DNA of 64,000 nucleotides from positions 124,001 to 188,000 of the forward strand of contig NZ_JABSNK010000005.1 of assembly GCF_013294005.1 (NCBI RefSeq). Reading direction: 5' to 3'. This DNA comes from Flavobacterium gelidicaeli. GTDB taxonomy: Bacteria > Bacteroidota > Bacteroidia > Flavobacteriales > Flavobacteriaceae. Made by a program: the position numbers and the translations under genes. A model generated the notes under the pieces. The model saw only the letters and a list, made by a program, of their open reading frames with translations. It did not search any database and was not told where the DNA came from. How positions within the stretch are numbered: the stretch's first letter is position 1; each line of letters starts with the position of its first letter. Positions 8,888-17,738 of the stretch are shown here, one piece after another.

Positions 8888-9156
8888 TGAATGAAATAGA
8901 TTTAAACACTCAATTTCAAGAGGCCGTAAATAGCGCTTCATTGATGACTCAAGCATCTTTACCGCAAGATGTGCAACTGCGTCTCTATGCTTATTACAAA
9001 CAGGCTACTTTGGGTACTTTAGAACCAAGACAGACATCTAACTATCATTTGAGAGATGCGTTTAAAACTAATGCATGGATGCAAATAAGTCACCTATCTG
9101 CCAATGAAGCTAAAGAGCATTACATAGACTTAATAAATTCCATTTTAAAAAAATAG
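8887..9156 (+). CDS. Acyl-CoA-binding protein
   Basis: This 89-residue protein matches the ACBP four-helix fold over its whole length. The signature YAYYKQATLG corresponds to the ligand-binding Tyr/Lys region, and NAWMQISHLSANEAKEHYI to the later helices. It would carry long-chain acyl-CoA in the cytoplasm. Its ATG overlaps the psd stop codon by one base, so it is translated as part of the phospholipid operon, which suggests a role in acyl supply for membrane lipids. Confidence 0.88.
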   Translation: MNEIDLNTQFQEAVNSASLMTQASLPQDVQLRLYAYYKQATLGTLEPRQTSNYHLRDAFKTNAWMQISHLSANEAKEHYIDLINSILKK

Positions 9157-9164
9157 CACTATCC

Positions 9165-9941
9165 ATGAAAAATAATGCTTATATATTATCCGCTTTAGCA
9201 ACTATGACTGTTTTATTTTCTTGTCAAGACAAAAAACTAACAGAAGTAGTTGAAGTTCCATTGCCCACTGCTCAAGAAAAAGTATCTATAGGTTTTCCTG
9301 AAGATGTAAAAGCAGCGCAAGGTTCTTTTCAGGTAGAAAAATTGGAATATAATTATGACGCCTTAGCTCCTACTGTTTCTCCACTAACTTTAGAAACACA
9401 CTATTCTAAACATTATTTAACCTACACTAATGACTTAAACAAAGCCATTGCAGGAACGCCATATGAAAATCAGTCTATAGAAAACATTCTAGCAAAATTA
9501 GACTTAAAAGACACCGAATTAAGGAATAACGCTGGTGGTTATTACAACCATAGTTTGTACTGGAAATCAATGGCACCCGATACAGGTGGTGTTGCAATTG
9601 ATACGCTTGCAGGAGTAATTAAAAGAGATTTTGGTTCTTTTAGTAACTTTGAAAATGCTTTTAAAAACGAAGCTACGAGTCAGTTTGGTTCTGCTTGGAC
9701 GTTTTTAGTCGTTGATAAATACGGGAAATTAAAAATAACCAGCACTCAAAATCAAGACAATCCCTTAATGAGAAATGCTGTTGTTCCTGGAACACCTATT
9801 CTAGCTTTAGATTTGTGGGAGCATGCTTATTATTTAGGATACCAATACCGCCGAAAAAACTATATTGATTCTTTCTTTACCGTAATCAACTGGGAAAAAA
9901 TCAATGCTAATTATGAAGCCGCAATGAGAAAGAAATATTAA
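9165..9941 (+). CDS. sodA: Fe/Mn superoxide dismutase, predicted lipoprotein
   Basis: This 258-residue enzyme dismutates superoxide. An N-terminal signal ends in a lipobox, VLFSC, with the cysteine at about residue 20, followed by about 40 linker residues before the SOD domain (EKLEYNYDALAP onward). Expected metal ligands are visible: His in THYSKHY, His in YNHSLYWK, and Asp and His in DLWEHAYY. Most Fe/Mn SODs are cytoplasmic; this one should be membrane-anchored outside the cytoplasm. It lies 8 bp after the acyl-CoA-binding gene, at the end of the lipid operon, before a terminator. Iron or manganese preference cannot be told. Confidence 0.9.
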   Translation: MKNNAYILSALATMTVLFSCQDKKLTEVVEVPLPTAQEKVSIGFPEDVKAAQGSFQVEKLEYNYDALAPTVSPLTLETHYSKHYLTYTNDLNKAIAGTPYENQSIENILAKLDLKDTELRNNAGGYYNHSLYWKSMAPDTGGVAIDTLAGVIKRDFGSFSNFENAFKNEATSQFGSAWTFLVVDKYGKLKITSTQNQDNPLMRNAVVPGTPILALDLWEHAYYLGYQYRRKNYIDSFFTVINWEKINANYEAAMRKKY

Positions 9942-9960
9942 ACAATAATTTTATATTTAA

Positions 9961-10007
9961 AAATGCTGATAGAAACCTCAAAGAGGAATTTATCAGCATT
10001 TTTTTTG
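9961..10007. terminator. Terminator between sodA and the convergent amylase gene
   Basis: AAATGCTGATA (9961-9971) pairs with TATCAGCATTT after a loop that itself holds CCTC/GAGG pairs, followed by a T run. It probably works for the plus-strand operon and, reversed, for the amylase gene. Confidence 0.8.
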
Positions 10008-10028
10008 TATTTGTAAATTCCAGCTAAG

Positions 10029-11897
10029 TTACTGTAATTTATAGATAAAAGATTCCAGCGGGGCTATTGTAATGGCTACATTTCCTATGCCGTTTTTTAC
10101 AACAAGCGTTGTTTTATTCTGGTTGTACAATTGATCAATAAGTGAGTAATTTCCATCCTTCATATTCCACTTCTTAATAACACTTGATGGAATCTCAAGA
10201 TTGAAATTACTAGTTTTGCTATCCGAAAAATTAGTGACTACAACTAATTTTTCATCTACTGAACAACGAGTAAAAGCATAAATTTTAGCATCAAAATCCT
10301 TTGTGTTTTTTCTATTACTAGTTTGGATTTCTCCAAAATCTCCCATTAATGCAGTACTATTAACTGAGAAGTTTAATAATCGTTTGTAAAAATCACGCAG
10401 TTCTTTTTCTTTATCCGTCAGTTGACCGCCGTCAAATTTACCTTCATTCATCCAGCGTTGGTGACTTGGAACACCTACATAATCAAAAATCGATGTTCGA
10501 GAATGAGTTCCAAAACCTCCATTTTCATTCCCCGATTCCCCTACTTCTTGACCAAAATAAATCATTGTGGGTGATGAGCTTAATGTGGTAGAAACAACCA
10601 TCAACGGCTTTCCTCTTTCGGGAGATTTAGCAAATTCAGCACTTGCTAAACGTTGCTCATCATGATTATCCAGAAAATGTAACATGTGATGTTCAATATC
10701 TTTCATTCCGTTTTGAATGCTAGAAAGTGCATCAGGCGATGCTTTATCTTGAATTATCTCCTTCAGCTTATCATAAGTCTCCACTTTATCATATAAATAA
10801 TCCATTTTACCTAAATTAATGTAATTTCTATATTCTTTTGGGTTATACACTTCGGCTAATAAAAAGGCATTAGGATTTGCCATTTTTATCGCTGAATTCA
10901 TGTAACTCCAAAACTCATATGGAACCATTTCAGCCATATCGTATCTAAATCCATCGACACCTTTAGCAGTCCAGTACAAGGCAATATCACGGAATTTTTT
11001 CCAAGAATCTGGCACCTCTTTATTTTTCCAAAATTCAAAATGAGCAGCATAAGATTTCGATCCATAACGTTTGGGTAATTCAGGAAAATCCTTAGTTCCA
11101 TCAGGACGGATTCCGTAATTTACTTTTACGGTTTCGTACCAATCATTCTTATCAGGTTTTGACAATTTAGAACCGTTACCCGTCCATTTAGCAGGAATTT
11201 CGTCAAATTTACCATCGCTTAAAGGATTTGCTTCTCCGTTTAAAGGTTTGTCCGTATCCGGAACCTCAAATTTAGAATTTGGAATATAATAGAAATTATT
11301 ATCTCTTTTATACTCCACAGTCACATCATCATCTGCACCAAAGTCGTTAACACCCTCTGGGTTATTTTTCCCTTCATATTTTCGAGCAATATGATTGGGA
11401 ACAATATCAATAATTACCTTCATTCCCGCAGTATGCGTTCTTCCAATCAAAGCTTCAAATTCTTGCAATCGATGAGCTGGATCAACAGCTAAATCAGGGT
11501 CTACATTATAATAATCCTTGACAGCGTATGGAGAACCTGCCCGCCCCTTTACAACATCAGGATCGTCATTTGAGACTCCTATTGCAGTATAATCTCCCAC
11601 TAAGGCATGATGTGGAACACCAGTATACCATATATAAGACACTCCTAAATCTTTGATTTCATGCAAAGCAGTATCCGTAAAATCATTGAACTTCCCTACT
11701 CCATTTTCTGAAATTGTTCCCCAAGGTTTGTTAGTGGTATTTTTATTCCCAAATAAACGCGTAAAAACTTGATAAACTACTATTTTACGCTCTCTTTTCT
11801 CGGTATCTATATCTTGTTTTGATTTTAACTCCGTTGTTTTACAAGCTGCAGTTAGTAAAACTAAACTAAGGCCTATAAATAATTTTTTATTTTTCAT
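10029..11897 (-). CDS. GH13 alpha-amylase family lipoprotein
   Basis: This 622-residue enzyme acts on alpha-glucans outside the cytoplasm. The signal peptide ends in the lipobox LLTAAC (cysteine at about residue 19). The GH13 barrel shows DIVPNHIAR (region I), GFRYDMAEM with the nucleophile Asp (region II), LLAEVY with the acid/base Glu (region III), and FLDNHDEQR (region IV). A beta-sandwich tail ends at LESFIYKLQ. No SusC/SusD pair or other starch genes are in the window, so it stands alone. The substrate (starch, maltodextrin or glycogen) is not resolved. Confidence 0.9.
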   Translation of the reverse strand: MKNKKLFIGLSLVLLTAACKTTELKSKQDIDTEKRERKIVVYQVFTRLFGNKNTTNKPWGTISENGVGKFNDFTDTALHEIKDLGVSYIWYTGVPHHALVGDYTAIGVSNDDPDVVKGRAGSPYAVKDYYNVDPDLAVDPAHRLQEFEALIGRTHTAGMKVIIDIVPNHIARKYEGKNNPEGVNDFGADDDVTVEYKRDNNFYYIPNSKFEVPDTDKPLNGEANPLSDGKFDEIPAKWTGNGSKLSKPDKNDWYETVKVNYGIRPDGTKDFPELPKRYGSKSYAAHFEFWKNKEVPDSWKKFRDIALYWTAKGVDGFRYDMAEMVPYEFWSYMNSAIKMANPNAFLLAEVYNPKEYRNYINLGKMDYLYDKVETYDKLKEIIQDKASPDALSSIQNGMKDIEHHMLHFLDNHDEQRLASAEFAKSPERGKPLMVVSTTLSSSPTMIYFGQEVGESGNENGGFGTHSRTSIFDYVGVPSHQRWMNEGKFDGGQLTDKEKELRDFYKRLLNFSVNSTALMGDFGEIQTSNRKNTKDFDAKIYAFTRCSVDEKLVVVTNFSDSKTSNFNLEIPSSVIKKWNMKDGNYSLIDQLYNQNKTTLVVKNGIGNVAITIAPLESFIYKLQ

Positions 11898-12187
11898 TAT
11901 TATTGGTTCGGTTACACTATTTTAATAGCTCGTGATTGTGCTTTATTATGAATTATAACTTTCTAAATTTACTATAAAATTCAAAACTACACTATACTCC
12001 AATTTTATCTAAGCGTTAAAACAAAATCAAAAACAACACTACAACGTGAGAGTTGGGTTTATTGTTGATAAGTTATCCCGCTAACTAAGAGTAGGATGCT
12101 GGTCTAAAAGCTTTTAAACCTATAAATAAATGCTAATATCGATTAGGATTGTTTCCTTTTTCTTAAATTTGACAAAAAATTAATCCA
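11898..12187. other. Intergenic region between divergent amylase and OstA-like genes
   Basis: It holds a near-perfect 20-bp palindrome at 12101-12120 (halves GGTCTAAAAG and CTTTTAAACC, one mismatched pair) and a TAAATTTG -7 element at 12164-12171. No gene is seen. Confidence 0.5.
12164..12171 (+). promoter_or_regulatory. -7 element of the OstA-like gene
   Basis: TAAATTTG matches TAnnTTTG perfectly and places the transcript start about 10 nt ahead of the TTG start at 12188, supporting that start. Confidence 0.5.
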
Positions 12188-13834
12188 TTGAATAAATCAC
12201 TATTCTTCATAGGCTGCTTATTGCTGATTTTTAGTACTAAATCAACTTTGGCGCAAGCACCAAAAAAAATTATTGTTGAGCATTCTGATTTTGCTGATAT
12301 TAATCAAGTCGAAAATCCAGATGCTTTTTTACTGACTGGAAATGTACGTGTTAATCATGACGGAATTGTATTAACATGTAATAAAGCCTATTATTTTCAA
12401 AAAGAGAATTACATCAAAGCTTTTGGAAATGTACAAATAGTACAAGGAGACACTTTATTTTTAAATAGTAAATATGCCGAATATAATGGAAATGTTAAAA
12501 AAGCATTTGCCTCTGGTGAAGCGTATATGAGTTCTCCAGATGCAACTTTGGTCACAGATACTATTAATTTTGATCGAAATGTACAACAAGTGTATTACAA
12601 CACTCAAGGAACCATCACGAATAAAGACAATACGTTGCGTTCTAAATCAGGAAGATATTACGTAGCCGAAAAGAAATTTCAGTTCTTAACAGCCGTTACC
12701 ATAACAAATCCTCAATATGTAATAAAATCGAATCATTTAGATTACTATAGTAATTCCGGGCACTCTTATCTCTTTGGTCCATCAACAATTACTAGTAAAA
12801 ACAATTATATTTATACCGAAAAAGGTTTTTACGACACCAAGAAAAATCTAGCACATTTCCTTAGGAAATCCTATATAAAATACGATGACCGACTCATAGA
12901 AGGCGATAGTTTGTACTACGATCGCAACAGAGAATTTGCCTCAGCAACACGGAATGTAAAAATTACAGACTCAATCAATCGAGGTGTAATTAAAGGACAT
13001 TACGGAGAAGTTTACAAAAAGAAAGACTCTATGTTTGTAACTAAACGTGCATTAGCAATTAACTTTGTCGATAATGACTCTGTCTACATACACGGAAAAA
13101 AACTCATGGTAACTGGAAAAGAAGGTGATAGAATCATTAGAGCTTTTAATAATGTTCGGTTTTTAAAGAAAGACATGAGCGGAAAATGTGATTCGATTTA
13201 TTCGAACTCAAGAATTGCCTTGACAAAATTGATAGGAAATCCTGTGTTATGGAATGGTGACAACCAGATTACTGGTGATGTAATGCATTTAATAGGAAAC
13301 AATACCACCCGAAAATTAGATTCGCTAAAAGTGCTAAACAACACCTTTTTAGTCTCTCGGGACACCTTAGGAACCGGTTATAATCAGGTCAAGGGACTCA
13401 ATTTATTTGGTAAATTTAACGATGGTAAACTCCGTGATGTTGACATTATAAAAAATGCCGAAGTAATTTATTACATGCGTAATGATAGTAACGAACTCAT
13501 TGGAATCAATAAAAATGTAAGTAGTAAAATTAATCTTATTCTCGAAAATAATGCTATCGAGACCATTACATTTTATGACCAAGTTGATGGCGATATTTAT
13601 CCAGAAAAAGAGTTACCCGAAAATGCTCGAAAATTACGCGGACTTGTCTGGCGTGGTGAGGAGCGCATTTTTACTAAAGAAGACCTTTTTTCTGCTGAAG
13701 AAAATGAGTATAACGAAAAGATGATTTCTGCTGCAAAAAAAGACGATGCTAAAGAAAACGTTCCGATGAAAATCAGGAAAGAAACTTTAGATTATGACAA
13801 AAAGAAGCCGAAAAAGAAACCCAAAAAGAAATAG
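12188..13834 (+). CDS. OstA-like (LptA/LptD-N type) exported protein
   Basis: This 548-residue protein has a signal peptide ending near LAQA (residue 24). Repeated OstA-type strands follow: DAFLLTGNVRVNHDGIVLTC, NYIKAFGNVQIVQGDTL and further copies to about residue 450. In proteobacteria this fold forms the periplasmic bridge that carries lipopolysaccharide to the outer membrane. A similar role is inferred here. The C-terminus is very lysine-rich (KKKPKKKPKKK). The start is TTG, as no in-frame ATG lies near the signal peptide and the promoter fits this position. Confidence 0.82.
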   Translation: MNKSLFFIGCLLLIFSTKSTLAQAPKKIIVEHSDFADINQVENPDAFLLTGNVRVNHDGIVLTCNKAYYFQKENYIKAFGNVQIVQGDTLFLNSKYAEYNGNVKKAFASGEAYMSSPDATLVTDTINFDRNVQQVYYNTQGTITNKDNTLRSKSGRYYVAEKKFQFLTAVTITNPQYVIKSNHLDYYSNSGHSYLFGPSTITSKNNYIYTEKGFYDTKKNLAHFLRKSYIKYDDRLIEGDSLYYDRNREFASATRNVKITDSINRGVIKGHYGEVYKKKDSMFVTKRALAINFVDNDSVYIHGKKLMVTGKEGDRIIRAFNNVRFLKKDMSGKCDSIYSNSRIALTKLIGNPVLWNGDNQITGDVMHLIGNNTTRKLDSLKVLNNTFLVSRDTLGTGYNQVKGLNLFGKFNDGKLRDVDIIKNAEVIYYMRNDSNELIGINKNVSSKINLILENNAIETITFYDQVDGDIYPEKELPENARKLRGLVWRGEERIFTKEDLFSAEENEYNEKMISAAKKDDAKENVPMKIRKETLDYDKKKPKKKPKKK

Positions 13835-13905
13835 TTTTTTTATTAATTGTAATTTCTGATTTACAGTAAAAAGAACTATTTTTAATATACAAAAGATACC
13901 ATAGA

Positions 13906-15099
13906 TTGAACGAAGATTTTATAAAATACCAAGCACAAACATCACCATATCCATTAGGAATGGAAGTTTCATACGCTAAAGGCTCCTATATTTATGACAC
14001 TAATGACAAAAAATATTTAGATTTTGTTGCAGGTGTTTCAGCTTGTACTTTAGGGCATCAACCCGCAAGAGTCAACCAAGCCATAAAGGATCAATTAGAT
14101 AAATATTCACACGTGATGGTTTATGGAGAGTATTCTCAAAGCCCAGCGGTTGCCTATTGTAAATTAATGGCCTCACTCCTACCGGCTCCACTTGACAAAA
14201 CGTACTTAGTAAATTCAGGTACTGAAGCAATTGAAGGCGCTCTAAAATTAGCTCGAAGAGTAACTGGTCGCAGTGAATTAATTTCTTGTCACAATGCGTA
14301 TCACGGGAACACCATGGGTTCTTTGAGCGTTATGGGGTTTGAAGAACGCAAACAAGTTTTTCGTCCGCTTATTCCTGACGTAGCATTTATTACCTTTAAT
14401 AATGAGGCTGATTTAGATAAAATAACGACTAAAACAGCTGGGGTTTTATTAGAAACCATTCAAGGAGGTGCTGGTTTTATTCAGCCCGAAAATGATTTTC
14501 TAAAAAAAGTAAGAGCCCGTTGTAACGAAGTAGGTGCCATTATGATTCTTGATGAAATCCAACCTGGTTTTGGTAGAACAGGAAAATTATTTGGATTTCA
14601 AAACTACGATGTTGTTCCAGATATAGTGGTTATGGGAAAAGGAATGGGAGGCGGTATGCCCGTAGGTGCTTTTACAGCTTCATCAGCAATGATGGATTTA
14701 TTGAGTGATAACCCAAAACTGGGTCACATAACAACCTTTGGTGGTCATCCTGTCATTGCGTCAGCTTGTTTAGCTACTTTGCAAGAAATAACTGAGACCG
14801 ATTTAATGCAGCAGACGTTAGAGAAGGAAAAATTGTACCGATCACTTTTGGTACATCCTTTGATAAAGGAAGTGAGAGGAAAAGGGTTAATGCTTGCCGT
14901 TATGACCGAAAGTGCAGCAATAACAAATGAAGTGATTTTAAAATGTCAAGACAAAGGACTTATCTTATTCTGGTTACTATTTGAGGGATGCGCAATAAGA
15001 ATCACACCACCATTAACAATTTCTAACGACGAAATTAAGGAAGGATGTGCCATAATGAAGGAAGTTATGGATGAAGTTCTACTATCAGCTACCCTTTAA
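13906..15099 (+). CDS. Class-III PLP-dependent aminotransferase (acetylornithine/aspartate aminotransferase-like)
   Basis: This 397-residue cytoplasmic enzyme is a fold-type I, subgroup II aminotransferase. Evidence: NSGTEAIEGALKLARR (phosphate binding), CHNAYHGNTMGS, DEIQPGFGRTG with the cofactor-contacting Asp, and the PLP lysine in VMGKGMGGGMPVGAF. The family includes acetylornithine, ornithine and 4-aminobutyrate aminotransferases; the donor cannot be chosen from sequence, and no arginine or lysine genes are adjacent. The start is TTG 13906, as in the preceding gene; no alternative ATG precedes the conserved core. Confidence 0.85.
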   Translation: MNEDFIKYQAQTSPYPLGMEVSYAKGSYIYDTNDKKYLDFVAGVSACTLGHQPARVNQAIKDQLDKYSHVMVYGEYSQSPAVAYCKLMASLLPAPLDKTYLVNSGTEAIEGALKLARRVTGRSELISCHNAYHGNTMGSLSVMGFEERKQVFRPLIPDVAFITFNNEADLDKITTKTAGVLLETIQGGAGFIQPENDFLKKVRARCNEVGAIMILDEIQPGFGRTGKLFGFQNYDVVPDIVVMGKGMGGGMPVGAFTASSAMMDLLSDNPKLGHITTFGGHPVIASACLATLQEITETDLMQQTLEKEKLYRSLLVHPLIKEVRGKGLMLAVMTESAAITNEVILKCQDKGLILFWLLFEGCAIRITPPLTISNDEIKEGCAIMKEVMDEVLLSATL

Positions 15100-15233
15100 A
15101 TACAATAATTACTAGTAGCGATTAAACAATACTGTGTATTGTTAATTAAATTGTTCACAACAATTCTAATTTTTCTTCACATCAATAGTAATGATACCTA
15201 ATTTTAAATAGGTCAAATTCAAAAAAACAAAGC

Positions 15234-16631
15234 ATGCAATTAAGCAACGAAGAAGAAGACTATAACTTATCATTATCCAAATTTGAGTCTATGTTGAAAA
15301 CCAACAAAGTACTCTTTTTTGACTCAGAAGAATTTGAAGAAATCATTCTTCATTATCTCGATATGGGTAAGGCGGCTTTAGCCAAAAAAGCATTAAAATT
15401 AGGACTAGATCAACACCCAAAATCAACTGGTTTAAAACTAGTTCAGGTAGAGATGCTCGTATTTGACGATAAATTAGACATCGCCGAAAAATTACTCAAT
15501 GAACTGTATGCAATTGAGCCCAATAACGAAGAGATATACATACAAAAAGCCAATATTTATTCTAAAAGAGACCAACATGAAAAAGCGGTTGAGTTCTTAA
15601 AAATAGCCCTTACTTATACTGATGATTATGCTGATGTCTATAACTTAATTGGTATGGAATATCTTTTTATGGACAATCTAGAGCTTGCAAAAGAGAGTTT
15701 CATAAAATGTCTAGAGGAAGATCTTGAAGATCAATCGGCTTTGTATAATGTGGTGTATTGTTTTGAATTTTTAGATCAAAATCTAGAGGCGATAACGTAT
15801 TTAAATAAATACATTGATAAAAATCCCTACAGCGAAATTGCTTGGCATCAAGTAGGACGCTTGTATTATGATCTAAAAGATTATGAAAATGCCATTCGCG
15901 CATTTGATTATGCTACTTTAATTGATGATGAGTTTTTAGGCGCCTTTATGGAAAAAGCCAAAGCCTATGAACGTCTAAAAAGATACGAAGAAGCAATTGA
16001 AAGTTACAATAGAACCATCGCGCTTGATGACGCTACCTCTTATGCGCTGTTGCGAATAGGGAAATGTCACGAACGTTTAGGAAATACTGTTTTAGCATTA
16101 AAATATTATAATGAAACGGTACACGAAGACCCCCTTTTAGACAAAGGTTGGATTGCGATAACTGATTTTTACTTGCGTCAAAAGAATTACCAAAAAGCCT
16201 TATTTTTTGTCAATAAAGCATTAGCAATCGACAATCAAAATCGTTTGTACTGGAAGCGCTATGCTACAATCAACAAGGAAATGAATTTCTTTGAGGAAGC
16301 TGAATTTGGTTTTAGAAAAGCAGTTGAGTTTGGAGATACTGCATTAGACACTTGGTTATTTTGGGTTGATATTTTGCAGTTTTTGGGCGAGTTTGATAGT
16401 GCAATACAAACGTTATTGCAAGCGTCAGAATATTTTCCTGAAGAAAACGAAATTGAATACCGTTTGGCTGGATTGTATTTTATGACCCAAGAAAACACCA
16501 AGGCTAAATTTCATTTAAGCAATGGGTTGCGTCTAAAATTTGATAACTATGTATTGATTGAAGACTTATTTCCTGTAGTATGGACAAAAAAAATCGTTCG
16601 CAATTATATTGATAAATACAAAAAAGAATAA
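15234..16631 (+). CDS. Tetratricopeptide-repeat protein
   Basis: This 465-residue protein is built almost wholly of TPR helix pairs. Examples are EEIYIQKANIYSKRDQHEKA, AWHQVGRLYYDLKDYENAI and AYERLKRYEEAIESYNRTIALD. There is no signal peptide or membrane segment, so a cytoplasmic scaffold role is likely. Partners are unknown. Its stop codon overlaps the aroE start by one base, so they form an operon. Confidence 0.88.
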   Translation: MQLSNEEEDYNLSLSKFESMLKTNKVLFFDSEEFEEIILHYLDMGKAALAKKALKLGLDQHPKSTGLKLVQVEMLVFDDKLDIAEKLLNELYAIEPNNEEIYIQKANIYSKRDQHEKAVEFLKIALTYTDDYADVYNLIGMEYLFMDNLELAKESFIKCLEEDLEDQSALYNVVYCFEFLDQNLEAITYLNKYIDKNPYSEIAWHQVGRLYYDLKDYENAIRAFDYATLIDDEFLGAFMEKAKAYERLKRYEEAIESYNRTIALDDATSYALLRIGKCHERLGNTVLALKYYNETVHEDPLLDKGWIAITDFYLRQKNYQKALFFVNKALAIDNQNRLYWKRYATINKEMNFFEEAEFGFRKAVEFGDTALDTWLFWVDILQFLGEFDSAIQTLLQASEYFPEENEIEYRLAGLYFMTQENTKAKFHLSNGLRLKFDNYVLIEDLFPVVWTKKIVRNYIDKYKKE

Positions 16632-17383
16632 TGGCTGTAACTAATAAAAAACGCTTTGGTTTACTAGGAAAAAATATTAGTTATTCTTTTTCAAAAGGAT
16701 ATTTCACTGCTAAATTTGAAAAAGATGCCGCTATCAATTATAGTTACGAGAATTTTGACTTAGACGAAATTAGTGAATTTGAGGATTTAATAAAAAACAA
16801 TCACGAAGAATTAGCTGGTATCAATGTTACGATTCCGTATAAAGAAGCAGTGATGCCTTATTTAGATAAATTATCAAAAAAAGCAAAATTAATAGGTGCT
16901 GTAAATACCATTAAGTTTACTGCAAAAGGCAAATTAAAAGGATACAATACTGATTATTATGGTTTTAAAAAAGCAATAAAACCATTATTAAAATCACACC
17001 ATAAAAGAGCATTGATTTTAGGTACTGGTGGTGCATCAAAGGGCGTTTGTTTTGCTCTTGATGAGCTAGGAATAACCTATACTTTTGTGTCTAGGATAAA
17101 AAACGAAAACACTATCTCCTATGAAGATCTTGATAAAGATACATTTGAGAGTCATACAATAGTAATTAATGCCACACCAGTAGGCACAAGCCCTGACATA
17201 GCTGCTTTTCCATTAATTCCGTATGAGTTTTTCACCCCTCAGCACATTGCATTTGACCTAATATATAATCCCCCAATTACGCAGTTTTTAAGTAAGGCTT
17301 CCGCCAAAGGGGCACAAACTAAAAATGGTTATGATATGCTTGTCTACCAAGCAGAAAAATCATGGGAAATATGGAATAAATAA
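16631..17383 (+). CDS. aroE: Shikimate dehydrogenase
   Basis: This 250-residue enzyme reduces 3-dehydroshikimate with NADPH in aromatic amino acid synthesis. Evidence: the shikimate site SYSFSKGYF, catalytic lysine in NVTIPYKEAV, GAVNTI, NTDYYGF, and the NADP loop LGTGGASKGV. It is translationally coupled to the TPR gene and followed by a terminator at 17401-17440. Confidence 0.95.
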   Translation: MAVTNKKRFGLLGKNISYSFSKGYFTAKFEKDAAINYSYENFDLDEISEFEDLIKNNHEELAGINVTIPYKEAVMPYLDKLSKKAKLIGAVNTIKFTAKGKLKGYNTDYYGFKKAIKPLLKSHHKRALILGTGGASKGVCFALDELGITYTFVSRIKNENTISYEDLDKDTFESHTIVINATPVGTSPDIAAFPLIPYEFFTPQHIAFDLIYNPPITQFLSKASAKGAQTKNGYDMLVYQAEKSWEIWNK

Positions 17384-17400
17384 ATAATTGAAAAATATAG

Positions 17401-17440
17401 AAAAAGCTTTCAGTCTTGAATTAGATTGAAAGCTTTTTTT
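17401..17440 (+). terminator. Terminator after aroE
   Basis: AAAAAGCTTTCAGTC pairs (one G-T pair) with GATTGAAAGCTTTTT and is followed by T residues. Confidence 0.8.
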
Positions 17441-17543
17441 ATGCTCAATAATAATTATACTAAAAGCGTCCCTACGATTTTTTAATACTGTAGTCTATTC
17501 TCTATTTTTTTATGAGTTTAATATCAAAACTTAAGTTTAAACC

Positions 17544-17625
17544 AAAAAAAAAGCGACCCTTGTGAGGCCGCTTTGAATGTTTTCACAACGGAATAATCCT
17601 TATTGTGAATTGCTTCAAAATTGTA
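17544..17625 (-). ncRNA. tracrRNA of the type II-C CRISPR system
   Basis: On the minus strand, an anti-repeat (17602-17625) is complementary to the first 25 nt of the CRISPR repeat in crRNA sense, with one bulged base and one G-U pair. It is followed by AAGGATTATTCC, which resembles the nexus of other II-C tracrRNAs. A terminator hairpin then pairs AAAGCGGCC with GGGTCGCTTT, ending in nine T (17544-17550 region). A promoter lies just upstream. The predicted RNA is about 80 nt. It pairs with pre-crRNA, recruits host RNase III and scaffolds Cas9. It sits between aroE and cas9, opposite to cas9. Confidence 0.88.
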
Positions 17626-17628
17626 AGA

Positions 17629-17658
17629 CAATATTACGATAAAATTTTTAATATCCAA
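17629..17658 (-). promoter_or_regulatory. tracrRNA promoter
   Basis: Minus-strand TTG (17656-17658), exactly 19 bp, then TAATATTG (17629-17636; one mismatch to TAnnTTTG). Transcription would begin at about 17622-17625, right at the anti-repeat. A small hairpin, TTACGG/CCGTAA (17659-17674), lies just upstream of the -33 element. Confidence 0.65.
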
Positions 17659-17738
17659 TTACGGTTTCCCGTAAGGTTCTTAATTTTCTTATATTTATAT
17701 TTAGCAATTGATAAGAATAATAAGAAAATCATCATACA

